A DNA stretch of 64,000 nt from positions 301,644-365,643 of the forward strand of contig NC_020167.2 of the NCBI RefSeq assembly GCF_000224145.3, read 5' to 3'. Under the pieces are notes generated by a model. That model searched no databases. It was not told the origin of the DNA and worked only from the letters and a program-made list of their open reading frames with translations. This DNA comes from Ciona intestinalis (Eukaryota; Chordata; Ascidiacea; Phlebobranchia; Cionidae). Positions 35,400-45,861 of this stretch are shown piece by piece. Both the position numbers and the translations under genes were made by a program. Every line of letters starts with the position of its first letter. The first letter of the stretch is position 1.

Positions 35400-38300
35400 A
35401 TGTCTGAAACAAATGTGAGAAGAAGGGGGAGAGAAAAAGATGATGACAGGAATTTGAACAAGGAAAACTTAAAGGAACACTTGCAAGACAGTTCATCTAA
35501 TAGTTCATTCATAACGACTGCTTTGCTTACTGTGGTTATATTCACACTGGTATGCGTAAATGGATATTATAACTCCCCTATCAATGCTGTTGAAATAGAG
35601 GGTTTGGTAAAAGTTAATTTGGAAGGCGTGTTTGCTGTCAATCAAAAGTTGAGTAAAGGAAAAAAGTAAGAAAATCTGAAATAATTTATTTAATGTTATG
35701 GTTTCACTGTATCGTATTTTTGCAGAATACTGTTACCTAGCCCTGAATCTATAGCAGAAGGTGGTGATGGTAAACTATACACTGGTTTGACTGATGGTAG
35801 AGTTGTGTGCATCCATCCTTCAAATGATGGTGAGATTGGAGCAGGGAAAGTGGAAAATATTACCACTGGTGTGATAGAAGGAGCTGTCAATACTTCAGAT
35901 GCATGGGGACATGGGAGACCACTTGGTGAGTTCAGATTCTGTATTCCTAACACAGCACAATTCATTCCCTTGGCACAGTGCTTAATTTTCTGGCCTGTAA
36001 CCCAAAGTTTGTAGGTTTAATTTTTTAAGCTAACTCTGATAATGTATCGCGATATAGTTGACAAAATGCACGTTTTTTAAAATCACAAAAACAAACGCTA
36101 GTAATCTCTGACAATTGTAATTCGTATTTCTGTTTTGCATTAAAATTATATAATGCACATCCAAGGTATTCGTCTACGAAACCAGTCCTTGTATGTGATG
36201 GATGCAATATATGGTTTCTATGTGATCGACCTTCCAACAAAATCTCTCAAGATATTGATTGAGCCTGATGATGTTACCCCACCCATGAAGTTTCCTGATG
36301 ATTTTGACATCACCGCTGATGGAACAACGGTTTATATGACAGACGTCTCACCTAAATTTGCAATGACACAATTATCATATATAGGTTATGAGGGTAAGTC
36401 GGTTTATAACATTTTTTGTCAGTGTTGTGATTCATTGTCCAGCCCCGTGGCAAAGTGGTTAACGTGCCCGCCTCTAACCCAGAGGTAATGGGTTTAAGCC
36501 TTGTCGCTGCTACCATTGTGACGTACATGTCTTTGGGCAAGACACTTACGGCAATTGCTCCAACCCAGTGGTCACCAATGGCAATGAGTTGTCAAATTAT
36601 CAGCTATATATACATAAAAAATAATCACCTACAAAGTAACATACATGGTAACTCATAAGATGACACAAGATGTATGAACACCCGTGTTATAATGCCTTTC
36701 GATTTTCTGGCTACGCGAGAATAAAGTAAGTAACGTTCATTCATTGGATTGATATCTGGTGCTTTGAAAAGTCAATGGAACACACATGACACGTAATGTT
36801 TTCTATGTGGGTGAGGTTCTACAGCATTTCACACCTTACGACCTGAGATTTATGCCAGAAACGGCCACTATCTTCAACTCTGTTTCTCATCATCATGTCC
36901 TACTATGTTTTTACAGGTAGCTGCACATCCAGGCTTATAAAATATGACATGTTGACTCAAAAACTTGATGTTGTCAAAGATGGGTTGTGCTTTGGTAATG
37001 GAGTTCAGTTAATTGATGACGAATCAATGGTTATTGTTGTAGAAACAACACACTACAGAGTCAATTGGATTGATACAAAAACTTGGCAAATAAAACATGT
37101 TCTACATTTACCAGGTGAAATATATTTCATAGATGTTACTATTTTTGTGTGTTATTATAATGGCTGTAGTATGTAAAGTAAGATTAAGGTATATATGTCC
37201 TATATAGTTTTACTGTAGCACAGTTGATTAGCGCGCCTGTCTCAAACCCAAAGGTATTGGGTTTAAGGCTCTTCGCTGCTACTATTGTGGGCGCATGTAA
37301 ATTGTCAGCCACACTTAAAAAAATAACCCACAAAGAACATTCTTGGTAACTTGAAACTGGCATGAGGTGTATGAACACCTGTGTTTAACAACTGACGCTT
37401 CCTGGCCTCGCGAACATAAAGTAAATTACATTCATTTATTCAATATTAAACTAGATTTCCTTGACCTGGAATTCACTATTATTGTTCCTTACCATATGCA
37501 ACACCAATGTCATATTTATAGAAAAATATTTCTGTGTTCTGTTCCAGTGACTACAACCTATATTCTTTATGTGTGGTAGCGGTTGAGCGTGCTCCGAGCA
37601 CAGATATTTAATATATAGTAGAGTGGGGGAAGATGGGACATATTTAACGCATTATATCCAAACAGCCTGATCGTGTTTCAAACAATGAACAACGGTCTGT
37701 GAAAGTCGTGAAGATACGGTTTTATAAGTCATTGAATGTTCTTTATTTACAACCAAATGAAAAGAGAAAACATAAACGAAAAAGTGTCCCATCTTCCCCC
37801 ACCCTACTATATATATATTTATCTAAGATTGCGTGTTGTGTAAAGTTACTAGCTGGCGCATTATGTAGCCGTTAAGTGTGCTAGGAGGCCGAAGGACACT
37901 CAAGGTGACCATTTTATTTAATAAAAGACTTAATGACAGTAAACTCTAATTTCTTTTAGTAATGCCGGATAATATCCGCAAAAATGCCAGAGGTACATAC
38001 TGGATCGCTGGCAAAACTCAGCTTACTTGGATATTTGAATTTGCTGCAAAATATCCTGTTTTTCGACAAACTGCTGCTGGATTATTTTCGCATGATGTTT
38101 TGATGACGTGAGAATTTATTTTTATTATTTTTTTTAGATTAATTAGTTTCAACGCAATGTTAGTTTGACAGAGTTTAGAAGTTACACTTTTAATTTGTAA
38201 CTTTTTTAAGTAGCTTTTACCAATACCACGTCTATTATATTGTTGCTAATTTTGTTTTTTTAAAATTAATTTGTTATTTTTTGTTTTATAGTTTATTTGA

Positions 38301-38853
38301 AGTGATAAGTGGCGTAGTGGTTAGTGCGTCTGCCTGTAGCGCAGAGGTAATGGGTTTAAGGCTCGTCCAGCTACAATTGTAGGCGTATGTGTCCTTGGGC
38401 AAGACACTTAACGGCAATTGCTCCAACCCAGTGGTCACTAATGGGTTGTCCAAATTAACAGCAATATATAAAAAAATAAAAAAAAATCCCAAAAAATTAA
38501 TTACAAAGTAATATACATGGTAACTTGTAAGCTGGCACGAGGTATTAAACCCGTGTTATAACGACTGTCATTTTTCGGCCACGCGAGGATAAAGTAAGTT
38601 ACATTCATTCATTCATAAGTAAAGTTTTTTTTATGTTTTAATCCTTTTACTAAATTACAGAATAGCAGAAAACAAGCACGGCATGTTGTTTGAAGTAAAC
38701 AGTGCTGGTAAAGTGATTCAAACATTGCATGATCCAGAAGGACAACTAACTCATGGTTTAAGTCAAGGCACTGAACTCAGCGATGGTAGAATCGCTCTTG
38801 GAACATTCAATGGCAATTTTTTATCTTTTTCTAACACTGAGTGGTCATTATAA
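35400..38853 (+). CDS. APMAP-like: APMAP-like beta-propeller membrane protein, gene F (6 exons)
   Basis: Exons 35400-35665, 35726-35925, 36166-36393, 36917-37114, 37960-38107 and 38661-38853 give 410 aa in phase. It has an arginine/lysine-rich tail, a transmembrane helix (about 40-59, SFITTALLTVVIFTLVCVNG), and propeller motifs SPESIAEGGDGKLYTG, LYVMDAIYGFYVIDLPTKSL, VYMTDVS, GNGVQL, MPDNIR, GTYWIAG and ELSDGRIALGTF. The first intron is only 60 bp. Exon 3 is identical to gene D over most of its length. The family motif Y-F-T-D reads Y-M-T-D. It is the last gene of the array; part of its 3' end recurs at about 44124-44245. Confidence 0.92.
36440..36745 (+). mobile_element. Full SINE in gene F intron 3
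   Basis: The head CAGCCCCGTGGCAAAGTGGT, B box GGGTTTAAGCC, body GGGCAAGACACTTACGGCAA and tail CGCGAGAATAAAGTAAGTAA are in plus orientation. Confidence 0.85.
37205..37445 (+). mobile_element. SINE with internal deletion in gene F intron 4
   Basis: GTAGCACAGTTGATTAGCGC and GGGTTTAAGGCTCTTCGCTG pass straight to the tail (GGTAACTTGAAACTGGCATG, GAACATAAAGTAAATTACAT), missing part of the body. Confidence 0.8.
37612..37811 (+). mobile_element. MITE family A copy 7
   Basis: About 200 bp with ends GTAGAGTGGGGGAAGATGGG and GTCCCATCTTCCCCCACCCT between TATATA runs. It is in intron 4 of gene F. Confidence 0.88.
38305..38620 (+). mobile_element. Full SINE in gene F intron 5
   Basis: GTGGCGTAGTGGTTAGTGCG, GGGTTTAAGGCTCGTCCAGC, GGGCAAGACACTTAACGGCA and GAGGATAAAGTAAGTTACAT are in order, with a TCATTCAT tail. 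Confidence 0.88.
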
Positions 38854-39730
38854 TGGACCAAGCTGTAAAGTAGTTTTTTAGAAATTGTTACAATTTTCCT
38901 TGGCAGTATTTGGAGTTTTTATGCAATTATTTTGTACCTCGTCTAATTTAATTATTCAGGTTTCAGGATCATTATTTTATCATCTACCTTTCTTTATCAA
39001 TTAGGTGTGCTCACTTTTGTTGTTCATTTTTATAAATGAATATATTAAGATACAAATGAGCTCTTCATATTTTCTACCTTCCTTCATTTTGTTAATGCGA
39101 ATATTTATATCACATAAGCATGCAAATACAGACTTCAATTGATCATTTCAAAAATTGTATAGTGTAGTGGTTAACAACACGCAATTAAAACGGGTCACTT
39201 TGTACACCGCGTATCTGGAATAAATAGCTTACAGCAGTTTATATGTCCGGCTCCGTAGCACAGTTGGTTAGCGCGCCTGCCTCTAACCCAGGGTAATGGG
39301 TTCAAGGCCCGTCGTTGCTAGCATTGTGGGCGTATGTGTCCTTGGCTTTGGCAAGACACTTAACGGCAATTGCTCCAACCCAGTGGTGATAATCGGTTGT
39401 GCTTGTTTTCGTGAATTTGGACAAACCGTAATGACGCAGTAATTAGGTAATGTTGGACGTTAATATTTATATATGATGTTTAATATGTATAACCGCTGTT
39501 CGCTTGCCTGGAACAGATCACAGCATAATGTGTAGCGGTTCGGTTTATTGTGGTTGTAAATCTTTATAGCAACATATGTTCGCTTATGGTGTTGATGTAT
39601 TTATATGGTTTCTCTCCTGACATTTGTCACGTCGTAAAGTTACATCTGTCCTTTTACTTCAATTCCCCTTTATAAACCTTACCGTACATGTTATGAGACG
39701 GAGAAACACGCAGACGTTTCGAGAGACCAG
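38854..39730 (+). mobile_element. Downstream of gene F: SINE head (39249-39400) and a repeat before the gap
   Basis: The first 390 bp carry no gene. GGCTCCGTAGCACAGTTGGT to CAATTGCTCCAACCCAGTGG is a SINE without its tail. From about 39407, CGTGAATTTGGACAAACCGT and AATGACGCAGTAATTAGG begin a block repeated on the far side of the gap (40484 on). Confidence 0.65.
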
Positions 39731-40275
39731 NNNNNNNNNNNNNNNNNNNNNNNNNNNNNNNNNNNNNNNNNNNNNNNNNNNNNNNNNNNNNNNNNNNNNN
39801 NNNNNNNNNNNNNNNNNNNNNNNNNNNNNNNNNNNNNNNNNNNNNNNNNNNNNNNNNNNNNNNNNNNNNNNNNNNNNNNNNNNNNNNNNNNNNNNNNNNN
39901 NNNNNNNNNNNNNNNNNNNNNNNNNNNNNNNNNNNNNNNNNNNNNNNNNNNNNNNNNNNNNNNNNNNNNNNNNNNNNNNNNNNNNNNNNNNNNNNNNNNN
40001 NNNNNNNNNNNNNNNNNNNNNNNNNNNNNNNNNNNNNNNNNNNNNNNNNNNNNNNNNNNNNNNNNNNNNNNNNNNNNNNNNNNNNNNNNNNNNNNNNNNN
40101 NNNNNNNNNNNNNNNNNNNNNNNNNNNNNNNNNNNNNNNNNNNNNNNNNNNNNNNNNNNNNNNNNNNNNNNNNNNNNNNNNNNNNNNNNNNNNNNNNNNN
40201 NNNNNNNNNNNNNNNNNNNNNNNNNNNNNNNNNNNNNNNNNNNNNNNNNNNNNNNNNNNNNNNNNNNNNNNNNNN
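39731..40275. other. Assembly gap (545 N)
   Basis: A run of 545 N between two copies of a direct repeat. Open frames across it are artefacts. Confidence 0.98.
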
Positions 40276-42047
40276 GGTGACTTTGGAGCAGTAGGTAGAA
40301 TGCATTTATACATGTATTATATTAATGAAACTTACGATGTATGAGGATTGGGTGATTGGTAAATAATACGTGTAAATACGCTTTGTACAACTCCTGTGTT
40401 GAAATGAAATGAATGAATAAATGAATGTGTTGACTCGTAAACTTATACTGGTCAGCCTTGTCGTCGCTCAAAAGCGCTTGTTTTCGTGAATTTGGACAAA
40501 CCGTAATGACGCAGTAATTAGGCAGTGTTAGAAGTTAATATTAATCATATGATGTTTATTTAAAAATAATGTTTCAATTTCGATAAATGTTAATAAGGCA
40601 TAAGAGTTGGGATTTCGATGCGTCCCCACTTAAATGGTAATAGTTTGATTCAGGCGTGAATCGTTGTGTGGATTCCTTATCTCACTAACACGCACCCTCC
40701 CAATGTTCCAAATTCCCAGAGAGCAGTATAACCGCTGTTTCGACAGATCGCGTGGCTGGAAAGTTATAACTGAACAGGTTGTGCGCTTGCCTGGAAGAGA
40801 TCACAGCCTAATGACCCGAGTTTGATCCCCGCCCAGCGAAACGGTTATTTTTTTCTTTTAATAAGTGATATAGATACAGGAGACTATTACTATCCACACT
40901 TTTTATTTGTATTTGCACTCCAACGTAAACAAAGCCAAAACTGGCCGATTACTGTGTTACTAACAGGGTTCCCGATGTACGGCAGTTTACTGTTCGACGA
41001 AAAAGGATCTATATGACCACTTACGTGCTCAATAAACATAATATTTTACCACATTAAGGTTTAGATAAATAATGCTTTCTATCATTAGTGGCTTTTCCAG
41101 CTGAGGCTCCATTTTAACCGGTATATTTCACAAAATCAGAACGGAAAATTGTATTCACATAAGGCATTATTATCAGCCAATCTTGCAACCATAGCTTATT
41201 AGGCGCAAAGTGGTAGGACGGTGGGTAAAAACAACGCCACGCCAGGAAACGGCGCTTGTGTCCGCCATTACGGAGCCCACAGAGCGTGAATCGCCTGTAC
41301 AAATGCATGGTCGGCGTGTGTTTATTTGGTTCTTGTAAGCGATACAAAGCTAGAAAACACGTATAGCGGTTGTTTTAACATTAAAAATATAATTTCTAAT
41401 ATAAATCTTGTTATATAATATTAAATCTAAGAATTAATGTGGAGTAATTTAGTATTTTGATGACTGGTTTTCAGTGTACATTGTGGTTTAGTAGGGTACT
41501 TTACGCTGACGATTAATACTAGCAGCAATCAGGTTAGTTTACATAATATGATCATACCTACGAATCTACAGAGCCATTAAATACTACATTTATAATCCAA
41601 CATGAGTGGACATGCAGCTCCAAACTGCTTAAGTACTAGCAGATAAGGTGATCGCGTATTCCGATTTCATAAAGACCAAGAACGCAGAAAAGGTAGCTTA
41701 TATTAATTCAAGCAGAGGACCAAAAATAGTAACTCATTATTGTTTTCCTCAATGTCACTTTGATATTAAGCAAATTTTACACAGATACCTTAAGTTTCGT
41801 TGCCGGGTATACGTGTTAAGTTTGTAAGCCAAAAAGTAAAATCACGGCAATTTACATGCAAAACTGCAGCTAGATACACTAGTAGATGTTAATGTTATGT
41901 GTTTTTGTTTGTATTTTTATATTTTAAACATGTTGTTTTACATTTTTGGTTGGTATACTTAATATTTTCTGTTTTTTTACTCTGTAATCGATTGAGTGTT
42001 CAATAAAATTTGATTCTTTATATGAGGTTTATTATTGTGATAAGATA
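40276..42047. other. Gene-poor stretch with a repeat copy
   Basis: 40484-40550 repeats 39407-39470 (CGTGAATTTGGACAAACCGT, TAATGACGCAGTAATTAGG). GTGCGCTTGCCTGGAAGAGA near 40780 matches GTTCGCTTGCCTGGAACAGA near 39496. GAGTTTGATCCCCGCC at 40819 resembles a tRNA B box. An AATAAA at about 42003 could end a plus-strand transcript, but I see no coding exon before it. Confidence 0.45.
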
Positions 42048-42240
42048 CAGTAGGGTGGGGGAAGATGGGACATGTTTTAACTCTATTCTCTCATCTCATT
42101 AAGTAGTAAACAAAGAACATTCAAAAAATGATAAAACCGTATGCTCATGACTTTTATAGACCGTTGTTAATTGTTTAAAACACGATCAGAATATCTGTAT
42201 ATTATGTGCTAAAGGTGTCCCTTCTCCCACCCTACTATAT
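42048..42240 (-). mobile_element. MITE family A copy 8, inverted
   Basis: About 193 bp: GTAGGGTGGGGGAAGATGGG at the left and CCCTTCTCCCACCCTACTAT at the right, with the inner blocks in reverse order (GTTAATTGTTTAAAACACGA, ATTATGTGCTAAAGG). Confidence 0.85.
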
Positions 42241-42481
42241 AACATTAGTAGAAAGCCATTTTTAAGCGCAGAAATGCTTGGTTCTTAAAAATCGCAATAT
42301 TTAGAAGTAATAGTGGCGTCTATGACGTCATAAACGCGGGGACAATGGATAACACGACTCGTTGTTTTACAATCCGTTTCCTAACTTGGTCTATACTAAC
42401 TTTGCGTAAAAAGAAAGAGTTGTATGGTTTACACGAGTGGCTTATTAAAATGACGTGCCCAATTTGGAGCCCATTACGGCA

Positions 42482-43646
42482 TTATGTATCAAAAACTGAC
42501 ACTTCGCAAAGCGGTATATGCATGTGATCGCATGAAGCATCATTCCATTTTCCTGAATGATACAACATCACACAATCTTCGACGACTTGTCCATTCCAAT
42601 TTGTTGGTTCTCCAGAGCTCCAGTTTGCATCGCTGCTTAAAAGACGCTCCCCGTTTTCCCAAACCCAAGTATTCTCTTGTTCAATATCATTAAGACCGAT
42701 CCAGGTGTATTGTGATGTAATACCAAATTGATTTCTAATCATTCTGAAATATTGGAAATAACCTTAGACACGTATACCAATGCACGTTTTCCAAAGTAAA
42801 CTATAATACATTATAGGTGCAGCATATAAAGTAGGGTTGGGGAAGACGGGACACATGTTCCTTCTATTTATTCGTCACATTTGGTAGTAAACAAAAAACA
42901 TTCAAATATTGTATTGAAACTGTATTTCCACGACTCCCAAAGACCATTGTTAATTTTTTAAAACACGATCAGAATTCTTAGATATTATGTTCTAAAGATG
43001 TCCCATCGTCTTCCCCTTCCCCCACTATAAATCCAAAGCAAATATTTCCATTGAAAAATGTGATTCTACCTCGTTATGTTCATATTTCTCGGAGCAGCAA
43101 CAGCCAATCTTGCACCGATTGCTGCACACGAACGATTAGCAGCTTGATAGTTTGATGCTGGCAAAGTTAGATATAAATAACCATTTCCAGCAGAAAACCA
43201 AGATCTTCCATTAATTTCTGTATAACATGCTTTTAGTAAAGAAACGAATATGTAAATCAACATGTAATCTTACGTTTAACACCAGTTTGAAAAAGAGTTT
43301 CCATTTGATCTGAAAAGACGCGAAATTACATTATTCGTCGTTCCTAAGAATTTTTAGGTAACCTACTTTTTAACCTGCTGAACCGATTTTCCATCTCCTG
43401 TATAGCATTATTAACGAATGCACTGTTCGTAGTGCATTCTCCTTTTTCTCCCTTGGGACCGAGTACGCCAACAGGTCCAGATGATCCTTTCAATCCAGGT
43501 GGCCCTCTTCTACCTGGACGACCCGGTGGACCTTGCGCTCCCTTCTCAGAATTTCCAACCGAGCGCAAAGTTAACAAAATCTGTCGAGTATCTTGCGCCT
43601 CAGCACAAAACACAAGCAACAATGCTAAGACCAACTTAAACAACAT
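42482..43646 (-). CDS. Collectin (mannose-binding-lectin-like: collagen stalk plus C-type lectin domain)
   Basis: Exons 43646-43367, 43309-43274, 43217-43070 and 42743-42482 join in phase to 241 aa. It has a signal peptide (1-17, MLFKLVLALLLVFCAEA), 12 Gly-X-Y triplets (about 36-71, e.g. GPPGRPGRRGPPGLKG), a short amphipathic neck (NQMETLFQTGVK), and a C-type lectin domain with WIGL, the sugar-site motif EPT (200-202), EDCV and WND (221-223). Proteins of this build are secreted pattern-recognition lectins that bind sugars on microbes through calcium and can start the lectin complement pathway through MASPs. The usual specificity motifs are EPN (mannose) or QPD (galactose); this one has EPT, so its sugar is uncertain. 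ATG at 43646 was chosen because it opens a clean signal peptide. Confidence 0.9.
42829..43028 (-). mobile_element. MITE family A copy 9, inverted
   Basis: About 200 bp: GTAGGGTTGGGGAAGACGGG at the left and CCATCGTCTTCCCCTTCCCC at the right, with a small duplication in the right end. It is in the last intron of the collectin gene. Confidence 0.82.
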
Positions 43647-44123
43647 TTTGAAATCCACTATATAAAAAAAGTCTAAAATTCTGAATTAATAGCCAACTGT
43701 CTGGTTTTATGACTTAGCGGGTAGCCTACCCGGACAACAGTTGAGCAAGATTGGCAGCAATAGGTCCCTATGGTAAAAAATTATATTCAGTGAACTAAAC
43801 TCCTTGTTTTGCAAATTGAACTGCTCACAAACTTATAAATGCTCGGGTGGCTGCTGTAGGCGCGCAAGTAAACAGAATAATTACGGGTACGTGCTGCCCG
43901 GCACGGAATCTTTATCATTGTGGTAGGTCTTATCGTGAGAGAATTTCTGTGGTAAACAAATATCTCAAACTCCTGTGGTCATGACATGTAAAGAAAAGAA
44001 TGCGCCTGAAATACTTTACAAACATCGTTTCTACTTCCAAATATAGTGGTACATAGGCTACCAAAAGCAAGCAGAGTCAAAACAACCAAGTACTATATAC
44101 GGAAAACATAAATACAGGAAAAT
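43647..44123. other. 5' flank of the collectin gene
   Basis: No coding exon seen. TATATA at about 43658-43663 lies only about 13 bp before the start codon, too close to be an ordinary TATA box. Confidence 0.4.
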
Positions 44124-44245
44124 ACTGAGCGATCATTATAATGCACCAAGCTGTAAAGTAGCTGTTACAATGTTCCTTGGCAGTGTTTACATTTTTTATG
44201 CAATTATTTTGTACCTCGTCTTATTTAATCACTCAGATTTCAAGA
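44124..44245 (+). pseudogene. Displaced 3' end of an APMAP-like gene F copy
   Basis: ACTGAGCGATCATTATAATG and CACCAAGCTGTAAAGTAG, then TTCCTTGGCAG and ATGCAATTATTTTGTACCTC match the last codons, stop and 3' flank of gene F (38836-38965). Only the final codons and UTR remain. A family B MITE begins directly after it. Confidence 0.85.
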
Positions 44246-44249
44246 TCAT

Positions 44250-44590
44250 TATAGTAGGGTGGGGAAAGATGGGACACTTTGTCGGACGAGACTTTTTTCT
44301 CTCTTTTTACGGACCCCCATTTAATGATAATCAGAAAAATAAGGTTACAGAATTATTTGACAGTATTATCACGACTTTATAAAACGCCCGTCAAAGCTGA
44401 TTACTGTTTTTAATTAATAAAAAAAATATGTAAAATAGAAACAGTATACTTTAAACAGGTAAAAAATGCGAAATAGTAAGGTGCAATTTTTTAATGCTCG
44501 CTAAATCATAATAGACTAAAGCTAATAATTTTTTTTAGTTTGCGTGTGTGAACGATTAAACTAGTTTCATAGATTCATAAAACAACCTTA
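44250..44590 (+). mobile_element. MITE family B copy (one end clear)
   Basis: It begins GTAGGGTGGGGAAAGATGGG followed by ACTTTGTCGGACGAGAC and TTTTTACGGACCCCCATTTA. It is homologous to 45862-46225 as far as CGATTAAACTAGTTTCATA, after which the right end is lost. Confidence 0.75.
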
Positions 44591-44685
44591 AACAATGTCC
44601 ATTGCTCCTTATGCATTTGCAAACGTTTTTTCGTTATTCCCAAACAACGAATGTGGTTATTGCAGGGCATAAAATGCAAGCACAA

Positions 44686-44866
44686 TGTGCACATTTTGGT
44701 GCTAGTCAAAAATCCTCCCCCAACCTTATTTGCTAGCCACTAACCCCTAACTACTAACCCCTATAACCACTAACCCCCTAACCATCAGCCCCTTACCACC
44801 AACCTCTAACACTTTCCACCAGCCTATTCTGCTATGTACCGGAGGATTCTTCACTAGTGCCCACAA
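44686..44866. mobile_element. MITE family C copy with CTAACCCCTA core
   Basis: The left end is GGTGCTAGTCAAAAATCC, then CCTTATTTGCTAG and a core of ACTAACCCCTA-like repeats. The right end is CCACCAGCCTATTCTGCTAT then GGATTCTTCACTAGTGCC. The ends are inverted copies (GTGCTAGTGAAGAATC type). Confidence 0.75.
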
Positions 44867-44884
44867 TTTTATACGAAACCAGCA

Positions 44885-44938
44885 CAAAATGTGCACATTT
44901 TCAAGCACAATTTGCAGGTCGCAAATTGTGCTTGCCTT
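44885..44938. repeat. Perfect hairpin next to the truncated collectin exon
   Basis: AAGCACAATTTGC, a 5-base spacer AGGTC, and GCAAATTGTGCTT form a 13-bp perfect inverted repeat. Beside it lies the palindromic AAAATGTGCACATTTT. Together they look like the end of a small inserted element. Confidence 0.8.
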
Positions 44939-45056
44939 GCGCCCCCTTCTCAGAATTTCCAACCGAGCTCAAAGTTAACGAAATCTGTCGAATATCTTCC
45001 GCCTCAGCGCAAAACACAAGCAACAGTGCTAATAGCAATTTTAAAATCGGCTGCAT
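44901..45056 (-). pseudogene. Truncated first exon of a second collectin
   Basis: From ATG at 45056 it reads LKLLLALLLVFCAEAEDIRQ and SVGNSEKGAQG, closely matching the signal peptide and start of the intact collectin. After the first collagen triplet the frame runs into the hairpin DNA and a stop at 44901. The collagen, neck and lectin parts are absent. A 50-N gap lies 124 bp upstream. Confidence 0.88.
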
Positions 45057-45180
45057 GACAAAAGTAACAACAAAAAAATTATTAATGGCCGACTTTCTTA
45101 ATTTGGCTTTTTTGCAATCATCACAAAAACACGTTACCAACTTCCAACGAGCTCGGAGCAATTAAGTCAATATGTGAGCA

Positions 45181-45230
45181 NNNNNNNNNNNNNNNNNNNN
45201 NNNNNNNNNNNNNNNNNNNNNNNNNNNNNN
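45181..45230. other. Assembly gap (50 N)
   Basis: A run of 50 N. Confidence 0.98.
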
Positions 45231-45861
45231 GACATGAGTACTATTACTTGGCAAGCCGTTGGCACACTTGTGTTTTGTTTGTTTAATTTCCTAATTATCC
45301 TTGTGCCGGCCCTAATAGAACTCTGTCCATCAAGCTACTATTTTTGTAGCTCACATCATTATTGTTATATAACACACATATGCATGTCACTCAGTCTTGC
45401 TCATTTTTTAGGTATATATTTTTATATTTTTTTTTTATTTATTCAATTCTGTTGATTGTCTCTTCTTTTTAATATTTGTTTATATATTTTTTCCTTACTT
45501 TTTCATCTTATTCTTCCTAACTTTTCAATTCCAAAGCAAACCTTAAACAGATTTACTGCCCACAAATACTTTATTGCAGGTGTAAACCAAAATCGAAGGA
45601 ACCCTTCATGAACCCGAGCTCCAGGCATCGCAAGGATTGATCCACAACAACAATGGACAAATTCAAACAATTCGCAACAAATCCGAAATTATACTTGCTG
45701 CCCCTTTTCCATTTTGTTTCTTATCTATTTGTTATTATGATTGTTTTTTTTTTTGTTTTATTTTCTATTCCAATGTTTATTTATACTGTGATGTGTATTA
45801 ATGTAATGCACTTGATTCTAAATCCTACATAAGTGTGCACTCGAAACTGTTTATTGTAAAC
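45231..45861. other. Non-coding stretch with T-rich tracts
   Basis: No supported exon. Long T-tracts and the segment TGTAAACCAAAATCGAAGGA...GGACAAATTCAAACAATTCG could be the tail of a retroelement, but nothing in it identifies one. Confidence 0.35.

Noticed and set aside
13840..35965. Repeated antisense frames over APMAP-like exon 2
   Set aside because: They are the same stretch read backwards in each paralogue (ITPVVIFSTFPAPISPSFEG). They follow from the near-identity of exon 2, have no own splice pattern and differ at their ends, so they are shadows.
39624..40313. Long open frames on both strands near 40 kb
   Set aside because: They run through the 545-N gap and carry no real coding sequence.
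40822..41016. 64-codon plus-strand frame
   Set aside because: It begins in a repeat copy and shows no recognisable protein features or splice sites.
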